Source: Endothia cerciana
Taxonomy: Eukaryota; Ascomycota; Sordariomycetes; Diaporthales; Cryphonectriaceae
Assembly: GCA_026119935.1 (NCBI GenBank)
Contig: JALRMH010000089.1
Span: 7,155-40,482 of the forward strand
Length of the DNA stretch: 33,328 nt
Reading direction: 5' to 3'
In this document: in pieces, positions 1-10,949 of the stretch
How positions within the stretch are numbered: the stretch's first letter is position 1
Layout of the letters: every line of letters starts with the position of its first letter
Translations under genes and position numbers: made by a program
The notes under the pieces: generated by a model
Told to the model about the DNA's origin: nothing
Databases searched by the model: none
The model's input: only the letters and a program-made list of their open reading frames with translations

Positions 1-120
1 TCATCTCTCTCCCTCCCAGACATATCATCTCTCTCCCTCCCAGACATATCATCTCTCTCCCTCCCAGACATATCATCTCTCTCCCTCCCAGACATATCAT
101 CTCTCTCCCTCCCAGACATA
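1..120. repeat. 24-bp minisatellite, 5 copies
   Basis: Five exact head-to-tail copies of a 24-bp pyrimidine-rich unit (TCATCTCTCTCCCTCCCAGA followed by CATA). The first copy starts at the window edge, so the array probably extends to the left. A decayed sixth unit follows to about 150. Confidence 0.95.
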
Positions 121-243
121 TCACATATATCCCTCACTCCCTCCCGTCTGGTCACTCCCATCATATCACGTCATGGCTGACATTCACAGCTGGAACGACA
201 AGGTCAACTACCACCACAAGGACAAGACCACCTAGACAGGCCT

Positions 244-369
244 GGACAAGACCTAGCAGGCGGGGGACAAGACCTAGCAGGCGGGGGACAAGACCTAGCA
301 GGCGGGGGACAAGACCTAGCAGGCGGGGGACAAGACCTAGCAGGCGGGGGACAAGACCTAGCAGGCGGG
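244..369. repeat. 21-bp minisatellite, 6 copies
   Basis: Six copies of a 21-bp unit built on ACAAGACCTAGCAGGCGGG. The unit is a multiple of three, so the minus strand reads as a repeated heptapeptide (LVPRLLG). No other coding signal supports a gene here, so it is treated as non-coding. Confidence 0.95.
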
Positions 370-399
370 GGGCAAGCACGAGATGGATGGGATGTCGCT

Positions 400-600
400 G
401 TCAGTTAATCGTTGGTAATGCAGTACATGCTACATCAGTTTCTGTCAGCAATCGATTTGCACTACATGCCCGACCATGTCTTCTGGTCAGAATCACTGGC
501 AGCTCACTACACGCTCGGTCGGCTTCTGGTCAGCGATGCATTGGTAACTCCCTACATGCCCGGCCATGTTATGTCTTCTGGTCTCAGAATCGACTGGTAG
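400..600. repeat. Degenerate tandem repeat
   Basis: Three diverged copies of a segment containing CTACATGCCCG(A/G)CCATGT and TCTTCTGGTCAGAATC. The overlapping reading frames here are artefacts of the repeat. No gene is seen between 370 and 675. Confidence 0.6.
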
Positions 601-657
601 CCCGCTGCGACTGATGCTGTGCACCGTGAACGCCTCCTGTGTCTCCTGCCGCGGTCT

Positions 658-679
658 GTCTATCTATCTATCTATCTAT
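658..679. repeat. (TCTA)n microsatellite at the APC5 stop codon
   Basis: About five TCTA units. Read on the minus strand as TAGA units, the first one supplies the APC5 stop codon. Confidence 0.85.
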
Positions 680-3187
680 GTCCCCACGCCCCTCCGCAGC
701 TCCAGATACCCGGCCGCCAGGTCGTCGGCGGCCCTGGCGTCCCCGCTCACCCTCATGACCATGGCCATCTTGGCCGTCACCTCCAGCCTCCTGTGCAGGT
801 CCTCCACGGCCTCGTAGTGGCCCAGGGCCCGCCCCAGGGCCCCTGCGGCCCTGGTCAGGTGCTCGGCCCTCGCGGCGCCGGCCGCGGCGCCCGCCTTGCC
901 CACGTAGGCGTCGGCGAGGGCCGAGTACATGTCGGCGGCCGCGGAGCTGAGCTCGCACTCGAGGCACCGCGGGATGGCCACCAGCAGCAGCTCCTCGGCG
1001 CCGTCGTGGTCGCCCAGCGCGTTGAGGACGCCGGCCAGGGCGCCGGCGGCCTGCCACAGGAGGCCCAGCAGCATGGCGTCCCGGGCCATGGCGGCGGCGC
1101 GCACGGCCACCGAGAGCCCCCTCTGCGGGCGGCCGGTCCTCGCGAGGAGGTCGGCCTTGACCAGGAGCAGGCGCACGCGGACGGCCACGTCCCCGTCGCC
1201 GGCGCGGGCCTCGGCGAGGAGCTGGCCGGCCCTGGCGGAGGCGGCGCGCAGGTCGCCGCTGCGGGCGAGGAGGTCGCAGTGCAGGGAGCCGGCGAGGAAG
1301 ACCAGCTCGGGCTCCGCCTGGCCGGGCGAGCACTGCTGCGCGGCCTGGGCGAGGAGGTAGCCGGCGCCGCCCAGGTCGCCGCGGTGGAGGCCCCTGCGGG
1401 CCCTGAGGAGCGCGTGCAGCTGCCGCCGGTACCGGTCGGCATTCCAGGCGCGCAGGGGCCCGGGGCCGCCGCCGACGGCCTCGAGGAGCGCCATGGCCTC
1501 GTCGTACCGGCCCCTGGCGGAGAGCAGGCCCGCCATGCGGCCGGCGATGCGCAGCCAGTCGTCCACGGCGGCCGTGGGGGCGTGGCAGCGGAGGAACACC
1601 TCGCACAGCGTGGTGGACAGGGAGGTGACGCCGGCGCGGTCCCAGGCGGCGGCGCGGAAGGCGAACTCGGTGCCCAGCATGCGCGTCAGGCCGCGCGAGA
1701 AGTGCACGTGGGAGGCGGCGGCGAGCTTCTCCAGGGCGGTGGCGAAGCTATCGCCGCCGACGAGGGCGTGCCTGGCCCCGCCCAGCAGCGCGTGGCTCCA
1801 CGTGGACCACATGCCGGCCTCCCTGGCCTGGGCGCCCAGGTACGTGAGGGTCTCGCGGCCGACGGTGGAGATGTTGCTCGGCCCGTCGCCGACCAGGCGG
1901 GGGTGCTGCAGGCTGAGGCTGTAGTAGAAGTCGAGGGCGAAGTTGAGGCACCTGGTGTCGCGCCTGTCGCGGGCGGCGGCCATGGTCTCGAGGATGGCCT
2001 CGACGGCCTCCCCGGGGGAGCCAAAGTCGGCGTGGAGGACGGCCATGTTCAGCAGGGCGTAGTGGTGGCGCTCGCGGGCGGCGCCCTCGGCGCCGTGGTC
2101 GAAATAGCGGTGCAGGTGCTCGACGGACGCGGCCTGGTCGCCGGACCGCCACGCCTCCAGGAGCCTGAAAAGTAAAGAGTAAAGTCAGCGCTTGGTTATT
2201 TCCCGGGGGGGCACCGGGTTGTTGGCGGTAGGGTTTGTTCACCTGAGGTAGTGCGCCAGCCTGGGCGTCGCGCGGCTGGCGTCCAGCAGGTCCGAGAGGC
2301 GCCGGTACAGCTGGGGGGGCACGCGGACCCCGGATTCTGGAGGGGAAGCGGTCAGCAGGGCACAAGGGGGGGGGGGGCCAGCAGGGCACAAAAGGGAATG
2401 TTTGGGGGGGGGGGGGGGGCGTAATCTGCATCTGGGCGATCTGGAACTCGACCAGGGCGTCCAGACACGCAGGGCTGGCCGGCAGGGGGGCGCTGCCCAT
2501 GTCCCCGTAGACGGTGGCGGCGGCGGCGGCGACGGTGGCGTCCCCCCACTCGCGCCAGGCCGGGTCGGCGGGCTCGATGGCGGTGTCGGGGCAGCAGCGG
2601 CGCGGGGCGGGGATGCGGCGCTGGTGGGCGTCGGCGGTGGGCTGGCGGTACGCGATGAGTTGCTTCCACACGGTGGCGACGTCGCCGAAGGACAGCCTCC
2701 TGTACTCGGAGTGGGCGCGGGTGACGAACTCGGCGAGGGGCGTGTTGACGACGAGGGGCAGCCTGGGGTCCCCGGCCTCGGCCATGCGGCAGGCCTCGCG
2801 CCTGGTGACGACGAGGGTGGGCAGCAGGTCCAGGAAGGTGTGCAGGGCGTCGAGGGACTCGATGGCCCACAGGCCGGTGAGGAAGAGCTCCCAGAGGCGG
2901 CGGCCGGGCAGGCCGACGGCGGCGTGGAAGGGCTGGAGCAGGGCCTCGAAGAGGCGGGGGCAGCGCATGAGGTCGAGGTCGTCCTCGGCGCCGCGGAAGC
3001 GGGCGCGGGGGTCGTCGTCGCCGGCGTCGGCGACGCCGGTGTGCCGGGCCAGGAAGCGGAGGACGGGGAGGATGCCGGGGGTGGGCACGGCGCCCTGGCA
3101 GTAGATGGTGAGCAGGATCAGGAGGCCGAGCGCCTTGGGCGTGAGGAGGTGCGGGGGTATGACAGGAGGCGGCGTGACAGGAGGCAT
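676..3187 (-). CDS. apc5: Anaphase-promoting complex subunit 5 (APC5)
   Basis: APC5 is a scaffold subunit of the APC/C ubiquitin ligase that marks cyclins and securin for degradation in mitosis. The model has three exons: 3187-2425, 2336-2243 and 2164-676, giving about 781 residues, close to the family's usual fungal length. Visible support: the N-terminal LTPKALGLLILLTIYCQ block, the EFQIAQMQ...GVRVP segment, and the family-typical ALLNMAVLHADFG motif, followed by EA..AI.ET...AR and TPR-like helices to the C-terminus. Intron 2 (2242-2165) has a GTGAAC donor and TTTCAG acceptor. Intron 1 has a good CTGAC branch site and CTCCAG acceptor, but no GT donor where the exon should end (ATTACG, about 2425). 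That boundary is inferred from frame and from a required phase-1 join. The stop TAG is the first unit of a tetranucleotide array. Confidence 0.87.
2337..2424 (-). other. APC5 intron 1 with G/C runs and a duplicated segment
   Basis: On the coding strand the inferred intron holds a 16-nt C run (2404-2419), a second C run, and two copies of TTGTGCCCTGCTG. The 3' splice signals are sound, but no GT is present at the 5' end. Confidence 0.5.
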
Positions 3188-3289
3188 GGTGTGGCGTGTG
3201 GTATCGCGGGCGTGTTGAGATGCGGCTGTTCTTGTTTTGACGAGAGACCAATGATCATCAACAGATCAACCAGCCCGTCATCGTGGTTG

Positions 3290-3440
3290 GTATCGTGACT
3301 GTGGTGTTGGTGTGTTGTGATGTTGGTGTGTTGTGATGTTTGTTGTGTTGTGATGATTGTTGTGTTGTGATGTTGTGATGTTGTGATGTTGCGATGTTGC
3401 GATGTTGCGATGTTGCGATGTTGTGATGTTGTTCTTGTGT
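3290..3440. repeat. TGTTG(T/C)GA-type tandem repeat
   Basis: Short, irregular units of TGTTGTGATGTT and TGTTGCGA lie in the region upstream of APC5. The remainder of 3188-4267 is T/C-rich, with CCAACCAACCA-type runs around 3484-3540. I see no gene in it. Confidence 0.85.
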
Positions 3441-4074
3441 TCATGTTTTTCTTCTTTTTCTTTTTTTCCTGTCTGGCAAGTCGATGAACCAACCAATCGA
3501 CAGTCTGTCAGCCAATCAACCAACCAACCAGCCAGCCACCGTGTCGTGGTGTGTTGTTGTCGTCGTCGTCATGGTTGTGTTGTGGTGTTGCCCTTGTTCT
3601 TGCCTTCTTCCTGTCCTGTCCTCTTCTGACGACCCGATCAATCAACAACCATTCAACCATCAATCGCCAGTCATGCTATCCTTGTCTTCTTGTTGCTTCT
3701 TTCTTGTTTTCTTGTTGCCACTTTCTAGTTTTCTTGTTATCCCTCTGACGACTCAACAACAATCCTCTTCGCTGCTTCCCGGCGGTCGAGGCAGGAGAAA
3801 GAGTTGTTGGCCCGCGCGTTTGTTGCTTCGCGCGCGCTTATTTCTCCACGCGTTCGTCTCCTCGCGCGCACGGTGTGAGGACCTGTCTCGGATGCTGCGG
3901 AAACTGTCTCGGGCCCACGCAGATCACGTCACGCCTCCGCTTGTCTGTCTGGTCAGACTTCTTGCTAAAAGAGGGGCTGCGTTGCATCGGCTGTCGGACC
4001 CGGCACGCAGGCCCCAAGAGCGCATGCACGGGGGGGCGGGGGGGAGACAGCTCAGCAGCCCTCCACAGGCTCCC

Positions 4075-4205
4075 CAGACAGAATCCTCAGGTCCTCAGAC
4101 AGAATCCTCAGGTCCTCAGGTCCTCAGACAGAATCCTCAGGTCCTCAGAATCCTCAGGTCCTCAGAATCCTCAGATCCTCAGGTCCTCAGACAGAATCCT
4201 CACGC
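4075..4205. repeat. CCTCAGACAGAATCCTCAGGT tandem array
   Basis: Irregular tandem copies of blocks CAGACAGAATCCTCAGGTC and CAGAATCCTCAGGTCCT sit 60-190 bp upstream of the rhamnose mutarotase start, in its probable promoter or 5' leader. Confidence 0.9.
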
Positions 4206-4267
4206 TCAGCACGGCAATCCTCACGCTCCTCGACACAAAGCTGTCCCCCCCCCCCCCCGCCCCCAAC

Positions 4268-4574
4268 ATGAGCCAGCTCTGGTCCAAGGACGCCGGCCCC
4301 GCCTCGCTCTGGCAGAAGCCGCTCGTGTCGCCCGTGGCCTCGCACGTGCCAGACGCCGCGCCGCTGTCGCCGGCGGAGACGCGCGTCAAGAACCCCGGGC
4401 GGCGGTACGCGCAGATCGTCAGGCTCCGGCCCGAGCACTACGGCGAGTACAAGGAGGTGCACGCGGCGGTGTGGCCCGAGGTCTCGAGGCAGATCAGGGA
4501 CTGCAACATTGTCGACTGTACGTCCGTCCGTCCCCGCGGCCTGTCACGCACAGGCTGATGGTGTATCCCCCCCC

Positions 4575-4622
<48 letters not shown>

Positions 4623-4888
4623 CCTCCCGTGGGCTGATATCCACGCTGATATCCCCCGCAGACAGCATATTCTACGACGACCTGACGCACATCCTCTTCG
4701 CCACGTTCAGATACGTGGGCTACGACTACGCGGGCGACATGGGGAGGATGCGCGAGAACCCGCGGGTGCTCGAGTGGTGGAGGATGACGGACAGGTTCCA
4801 GGAGTCGCTCGTGCCCGGCGCCACGGGCAGCGAGGCCGGCGAGCCCTCGTGGTGGAAGCCCGTCGAGGAGGTGTTCTACCAGGCCTAG
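4268..4888 (+). CDS. L-rhamnose mutarotase
   Basis: The product interconverts the alpha and beta anomers of L-rhamnose and is a small dimeric alpha/beta-barrel protein of the RhaM family (PF05336). Two exons, 4268-4517 and 4662-4888, encode 158 residues. The intron has a GTACGT donor and a CCGCAG acceptor, and joining them makes the Tyr codon of the VDYSIF block. Family landmarks are RYAQIVRLRPEHYGEYKEVH, VWPEV, then YSIF, LFATFRYVGYDY, and WWRMTDRFQESL with a C-terminal WWKPVEEVFYQ. The domain itself is about 105 residues. The extra 45 N-terminal residues are not part of the bacterial family; no targeting signal is obvious. No other rhamnose-pathway gene is visible next to it. Confidence 0.9.
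4574..4621. repeat. (CTGT)12 microsatellite inside the mutarotase intron
   Basis: Twelve perfect CTGT units fill a third of the 144-nt intron (4518-4661). The branch-site candidate GGGCTGATAT and the acceptor lie just downstream. Confidence 0.95.
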
Positions 4889-5317
4889 CGGGGGGGGGGG
4901 GGGCTGTCGCGGGCTGGGCGCGGGCGTGTTATCCCAGACTACATAGTGAGCCAGACAGGAGTGGAAGCATGCGTGCCAGACCCGGTGCAAGACGTAGCCT
5001 GTGGCCACACACACATCGGGGAGGCCCGGCACCCCCTCGTCACATCGGCCGACGCGGGGCGGGCGAGGCTGTTGATGTCCGCGGAGCCGCAAGATCGCTG
5101 CACCCTCCCCGGTTCGGATTGGTCAAATTACTACTAGCCCTGCCGCAGGTTCGTGGCTACCTGAAGGAGGGTCCGAACGACGAGCGGTTGATAGGGAAGT
5201 GAACTGATGCTGTGGAAGGCAGAATTGGTCCTAACTGAGCTTGACTATCAAAACTTCCCACATTCCCACATATCTGCAGCATCCTCCCTTGATCTCCTCG
5301 GCCTTCTTGGCTGGGCA
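4889..5317. other. Intergenic region
   Basis: It begins with a 14-nt G run directly after the mutarotase stop. No coding, RNA gene or mobile-element signature was recognised. Confidence 0.5.
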
Positions 5318-6282
5318 TCAGCCCATAGACCTCCATACTGTTCTTGCATACTCCTCCAGCTCTTGAACACTGAGAACGATATCACTCTCCCCAGGGCCTG
5401 GGTTTCGTAAGAAAAGAAGCCTAAAGGGCAACACCAGCTCGCTACTAACGATGCTGAATGTTGGTGGGACTGTCGGATTCTTGATGATGGTGATGGTCTG
5501 CCGCAGCACTGGTGCTAGCATTCCTGTGGACCGGGTATTTGTTGCCCCAGGTCGTTCGACCTGTATATCCTCTTCCCATCTCTCGATCATGATTTCTGAT
5601 CGCCTTCGGTTCCAATTGATCAGAAGCACAATTTTCACATCGTGGTCTGATGCAGCGAACCACCATCTCATGTCTTGGCGTAGGTATTGCTGGGACTCGG
5701 AGTACCCGGCCTCGATAACGAGTGTTGGCCAGGTATTTGGTCCATTGCGCTCTGGAGATGGGCCTCCTGAAGAATCGCCCTCTCCGCTTCCATCACCAGC
5801 TCCAGTATTTGGTTTTGTATAACATGTAGTAGCTGCCATATCATCCCACTTGCTCTCTAGGCCTATACTGAAAATCTTAAGAAAGACTTTCCGGTATATA
5901 TGGCTATGCATGACTTCGTGTAGTCTGGATGGGATTGTGATGAAGAGTGTCTGCGATTCAGCATTATATCGGCGTAAGCGGACTTTAGGTCGTCGAGTTT
6001 CGCGATTGATAAGGTCGAAATTGATAGGATCAACAGCTAATCAGATAGTCAGTACAAGATAGATCAGATCAGGAAAAAATAAAGAAGAAAAAAAATATAT
6101 ATACCTGTGACTATGATCAAGCCTTTAGGACCAATGCAGGCCATCTCCTGGTTGAATCGCTCGACAGTCGTGAATTGTATCTTTGGTATGTCGTCATCGT
6201 CTGCCGTCACAGAAGTCGGAGGGGTAGATATGGACAGAGGCGATGCGGCCATCGTGGACCTGGACAGAGGCGATGCGGCCAT
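5318..6282 (-). CDS. Fungal protein with PD-(D/E)XK-like core, uncharacterised
   Basis: Two exons, 6282-6105 and 6036-5318, encode 298 residues. The intron (GTATAT donor, CTGAC branch site, TTAG acceptor) joins ...GLIIVT to AVDPINFDLINRETRR in frame. The region around residues 162-200 reads WPTLVIEAGYSES, then RQDMRWWF and DVKIVLLINW. This is the pattern of a fungal multicopy family whose core resembles the restriction-endonuclease (PD-(D/E)XK) fold; candidate residues are E168, D181 and K194. The classical PD of the first motif appears altered (KPN). Activity is not predictable. The first 22 residues contain a tandem duplication (MAASPLS twice), made by a 30-bp DNA repeat over the start codon. 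The second ATG, 30 nt downstream, could equally serve as start. Confidence 0.75.
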
Positions 6283-6290
6283 CGTGGATG
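6231..6290. repeat. 30-bp direct duplication over a start codon
   Basis: Two copies of a 30-bp unit containing GGACAGAGGCGATGCGGCCA duplicate the start codon and first residues of the minus-strand gene. Confidence 0.9.
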
Positions 6291-6521
6291 TGGAAGAGTT
6301 GAGACTTTAGAGATTGTGTTCTGGTCGAGGTGTTTGTTGGTGGCAGAAGGAAGAAAAGAAGGGAGATCTGGGAAGGAAAGGGATCTTTGTTTGTCCAGGT
6401 TTGATTGTCGACTTGAGCCAAAACCGGCAGCCACTACACGCAGTTTTGGCCTGCCGCGGGACACTTGGTCAGCACTGGAGCTACCAAAATGGGTTCCGAA
6501 AGCTACCCTTGCGGCAAAAAC

Positions 6522-6628
6522 CAGTGTGGGTTGGGTTGGGTTAGAGTTGGGTTGGGTTAGAGTTGGGTTTAGATTAGGTTGGGTTTAGATTAGGTTGGGT
6601 TTAGTTCTGGGGTTAGGGTTTGCGTCAT
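6522..6628. repeat. Degenerate telomere-like tract
   Basis: Units of GGGTT, GGGTTAGA and GGTTTAGATTA end in GGGGTTAGGGTTT. They resemble the ascomycete telomere unit TTAGGG but are irregular. The tract lies well inside the window. Confidence 0.7.
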
Positions 6629-8842
6629 CCACTAGGTCCTCGCGGAGACGACGAGACCAGCGCGGCACACTTGTGGTTGTTGGTTCGAGGAAGAGTACGA
6701 AGGGTCGCCGGGGATATGACACACCCCCAGCAAGAAGTCCCAAGCAGTCCAAGGAGCCGAGGTGAGGGAACAGCCACGCCTGTGAGATATGCCAAGGGTT
6801 ACCAGCAGGACCATTCGTGATATTGTCAATGTCTGCCATCCTTTCCGGGGGGGCACGGTGGGGTGGTTATCGTGAGGGGGGACGTTGAGATGTTCAGCAT
6901 GTGCGGGCACCACCTCGTCGTGCCTTTCACGGGCATGAAGCATTAGCCTTGGGCGACCCGATAGCAAGCGTTCCAGGTCAGGCACGGCGAGGTCGCCTCG
7001 GGACGTGGCCCCTCCAGGGGTGTGCGACGAACGCATCGGTCCTCCACTAGAAGGTTTACGAATAACCACCTGCCTGGGGATACGGAAAGCACCACAGCGT
7101 CCTGCGAAGGGTTTCAGCGTAAAGAATGCGACATGGTTGGGCCCAACCCCCCCCCCCCCATCCTCCTCGCCTATATTATCTCGAGAAGTCGAGTCCCCGT
7201 GTCTCCTTGCCTGCCCATACGGGCTTGTCGTGTACGATGCCTTGATGAGCACACACATGAGACCGTGCGCCTTGGGGTTGAGGTCATCGTTGCGACGGCC
7301 CGAAGTGCCCCGGCCAACGGGTTCAAACAGGGCTGAGAAGCCCGCCCCACCTCCTGCCAGCCCAGGGCATATATATGATGGGCTTTTTTTCCTTTCTTCT
7401 TCCGGGATGGGATAGCATTCTTTCCCACTCGTCTTCCGAAGGGGTGGGTGGTAGAGGCCAGTCGATGCCTGATCCTCTCTCGGGTGGACCTTTGCGTATG
7501 TGTACGGACGGGTCCGTGTCAGATAATATCCGTCCCGGGGATGGTCAGGCCCGGGGCCATCTCCTCACTGGGAGGTGGCAAGGGAAGAGACAAAAGTGCG
7601 ATGTCCTAGGAGGAAGAGGGTGAAGAGAGGACCTGACATGACTCCTGAACCCCGACGTGACGGGGGGGGGGTGGGGGGGTTCGTATGATGCTACCTGCAC
7701 CAAAACTGGACGGCGGGTGGCCATGGAGCCCTACCCCCTATACCCCCGCCAGCGCATTTTCTTCTCCCATGGTGCCTCCCCGCAGGTGCTGCACTGCTGC
7801 CTTGGGGGGGGGGGGGTGTATCTGGCGGCCCACGTCCCCTAGGCTTTGACTACCAGAACAACGTCGCCCACCCAGCCCAGCCCGCCGCTCTCCGGTGTGA
7901 TCCCGCCACTCCGGCCTCACAGGCAGCATCTCTGCGTCTTCTCGACCCTAAAAGGAGGGCCCGGGTCTCCGCCAGGCACATCTGCTCCAAGGGCAACCCT
8001 TGATGATGCTTATACCATCCGTACAGACAGGACCGGCGCAATACTGAATCGGCTTCGGCATAAGCCATCTTCGTTCATGGTAACTGGCCTTGTATATAGG
8101 TGGGACCCGGCATGGTATAAGGATCCGGAGTACGAGGATAAGAACAGGAGGACAGGTAGGTGATATATACCCACTCGGGTGTTGTGAGGTTGCTGTATGT
8201 CATGGGAGAGCTAAGCCCTGCCCGGGCGGCAGCCCGGGTGGGAATATTCCATGATGCCTTGGCGGGAACCCGAGAAGAAGCAGCAGCAGCTGCTAAGCAA
8301 GGCGCGGCATGACAAGAACGAGAGGGATAAGGGATGGGGCTTCAGACGAGACTGCGGAGGGCCTGTGGGCAGGATGCTGGGCTGACAGGGGCTGACCGGA
8401 TCAGTGCCCGGGCCAGAGCCAGAGCTACGACAGAGCCTGCCTGGATGATAGGGGCAATAAGATGGCCCTATAAGATGGGCTTACAGCACCACGGTACTGT
8501 TCTGAGCAAGCCCTGTCCTGTCAGGCGCTGGGAACCAAGCATCAGGATAGAGGATACCTGTCCCTTCTGGTGATGCTGAGGACTCCGGCATGCATGAGTC
8601 TGAACATATCCACAGTCCTCGCGCCGAGATCTCAACACCACCACAGCACCCCCCCTGCTCGACCGCCGCGCCCTCCAGCGCGACAGACCACGAACAAGCC
8701 CGGCCAGGCGCGCGACGGCCGATCCGAGACAGCCCAGCCACGCCGGGGGGGGGCGGGGGGGCGCCTTCAGGCCCCTTGGCAGGGTCCAGAGGAAAAGATC
8801 CCAGGCTACGAGCCCGACCGGGGCACAAGAGGAAACGGGACC

Positions 8843-8876
8843 GAGAGGAGGAGGAGGAGGAGGAGGAGGAGGAGGA
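8843..8876. repeat. (GGA)n microsatellite
   Basis: About ten to eleven uninterrupted GAG/GGA triplets. Confidence 0.95.
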
Positions 8877-10088
8877 TAAACGCGGCAGACGCAGGCCCGC
8901 CACCAGCAGGCGTCATGACAGCGGGCCGTCCGTCCGGCGAAGAGTAGTTCGGGGCGGGGACAGGCCTCCCAGGCCCAACAAAGGCCAACAGTCAAGACGC
9001 GGGGGGGGGGGGCAGTGCGCTGCTAGTTATCCTGGCAGGGGCTGCTGGGGTGTCGCAGGATAGGGTCACCTGCAGGCCATTCAGATTAAGATAAGATAAA
9101 AATCATCTCACATGGCGTGTCTGGTGTCCCATTACACGGCTGATCTGAAAGAGGGCTGGTGCTGACCTGAGAGCCGTCTCCAGTACACGGGTGCCATGGC
9201 CAACATGCGCAGGCCGGGAGGCCCTGTACGAGCCCCGGTCAGGTTGAGTATCCCCCAACCCCGCATCATTACGCCCTAGACATCTCAGCTTGCTTGCCCT
9301 AGAATCGGTATCGGTTACGGAAGATCTAAGAGCAGAGGGGCTCGCCCCCCTGCGGTCCAGCCATGTTCATTACCACCTGGTATATATAAATTGTGATATA
9401 GATTTTCAGATGTCGGATCTAAGGTATCTTCATATGATTGCATCTTTTGAATAGCCTCACTGCAATACTGGGGGAGAAGACCATATGGATTTTTTTTGAC
9501 CGTCGCCGGCTGCACCCGCCGCTCCCCCCCTCAGACACCCCCCCCCACCCGACGGGTAGGGCCCAACCTTGACAGCTTGCCGGCTGGACAGGGCTGGCCC
9601 GTCTCCGAGGCCGGCCGCGGGTCTACAGCCGGAGGGAGGGGTCTTCTCTTCTACGCAGACGCGACCTCTTTTGCCTTCTCCCGCCGTGGACCGTATCCTC
9701 GTAGCACGTGAGGTCGTAAGGGCTGCGGGGAGGTGGTGTTGCAGGGGCTTTCTGGTCTCTTGGTTGGATGCATCCGCAGGGGTCGAGGTCAGAAAGGCCC
9801 CGGAGGACTGCCTCGGCTCGGACCAATGGGGGGGGGGGGGGGCGATAACCAGGCCTTGGTTTCCTCTGTTCAGCCTTCCTCAGGTCCCAAGCCATCAGGC
9901 CGGCTGATATCAATGGGACATGGACGAGGCTGGCCGGGGCGACCCAGGCGTGCCTGTTGAAGCGCCGACAGGGAAACGAAGGCCACGAGGGCACAGGAAC
10001 AGGGTGAGAGGCCGCACCTCGGAACCTGTCTAGAGGGTTCAAGACGGGAAAAACGAAGGGGAGATGCCTTAACCGTTCCTATCTATCT

Positions 10089-10258
10089 GAAAAAAAAAAA
10101 AAAAATGAAAAAAAAAAAAAATCGAAAGGGGGTGGTACCCTTATGGCCGTACGGAGATCCCGGGACCCACCCCTCCACTCCATGTCCCGAGGGCCACCCA
10201 CACACACACACACACACACTGGTCACCACAACAAGTCCACCCCCCCCCCCCCCCCCAG
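10089..10258. repeat. Cluster of simple repeats (A runs, CA array, C run)
   Basis: Two long A runs separated by TG, then an (AC)n array near 10199-10219 and a C run near 10240-10257. An A run next to gene-poor DNA could mark a retroposed 3' end, but no coding remnant precedes it. Confidence 0.8.
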
Positions 10259-10949
10259 CAGCATTCCCGCAAGGTTGCGATATGAACTGTGGTGTGCCAG
10301 ACCTGGATAGATAACTATCTCGACAAGGGAGAGAAGGCAGAAGGCAGAAAAACAGCACACTGCCCAAGTCTTCGCGTACCTGCCCAGGCTGCACCTCCGC
10401 CCTCCCTGCTGTCGCCGTCTGTCCTCAGCTGCAGATGAGGGCCGCCCTGTCCTCGTTCCTCTGTAGGCCAGAGGACCCACATCCCGCGCACCCCCCATTC
10501 CCGTGGAAAAGAATACGCAGCTATCTCTCCTCCGCAGTGCAAACCGGTTACATGCCCTTTAAGTCTTCGTCCCCAGCCACATCGTGATTGACGTAGTTAC
10601 TTCTGCCCTCTTGACCTGCTCCTGCTCGTTCGTAGGCCGTTGAGACAAAGCTATCCAGACAACATGCCGACTGAGATGCAACCCTGTGAGGAAGCTGCTC
10701 CCACATACCGTAAGTGGAATCGTTCTGCAGACGACCGAACCATTGGAATAATACCGATAAGATATCGCTCAGGTGAAGAATGGTCAAACACACAAGTTCT
10801 CAGGCCGTCCGTCTTAGTACGTAATAGTGGCTGTAGAAGGCTGACTGTTCAGAGTGAGATATTTCCAAATCTTGATGGGAGGCTTCGTTTTATCAATTGA
10901 CCAGCGACTACTGTGCGCCTCAAAAGGAAGAATGAGAAAGTACATGAGA

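Noticed and set aside
619..2175. Long plus-strand open frame rich in Gly/Ala/Glu
   Set aside because: It is the GC-rich antisense shadow of APC5 exon 3, with no domain and low-complexity composition.
3484..5202. Long plus-strand open frame across repeats and the mutarotase
   Set aside because: It runs out of frame through the mutarotase exons and simple repeats. Mutarotase similarity and splice sites lie in the other frame.
5090..5205. Possible rRNA fragment because of CCGCAGGTTC
   Set aside because: Only about ten bases agree with the complement of the small-subunit rRNA 3' end; the flanks do not.
6632..7258. 208-codon minus-strand open frame in the gene-poor interval
   Set aside because: No recognisable motif, and it is crossed by a G/C run and competing frames. 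It cannot be told from chance in GC-rich DNA.
8590..9063. Charged plus-strand frame with poly-Glu
   Set aside because: Created by the GGA microsatellite and a G run; no domain or splice context.
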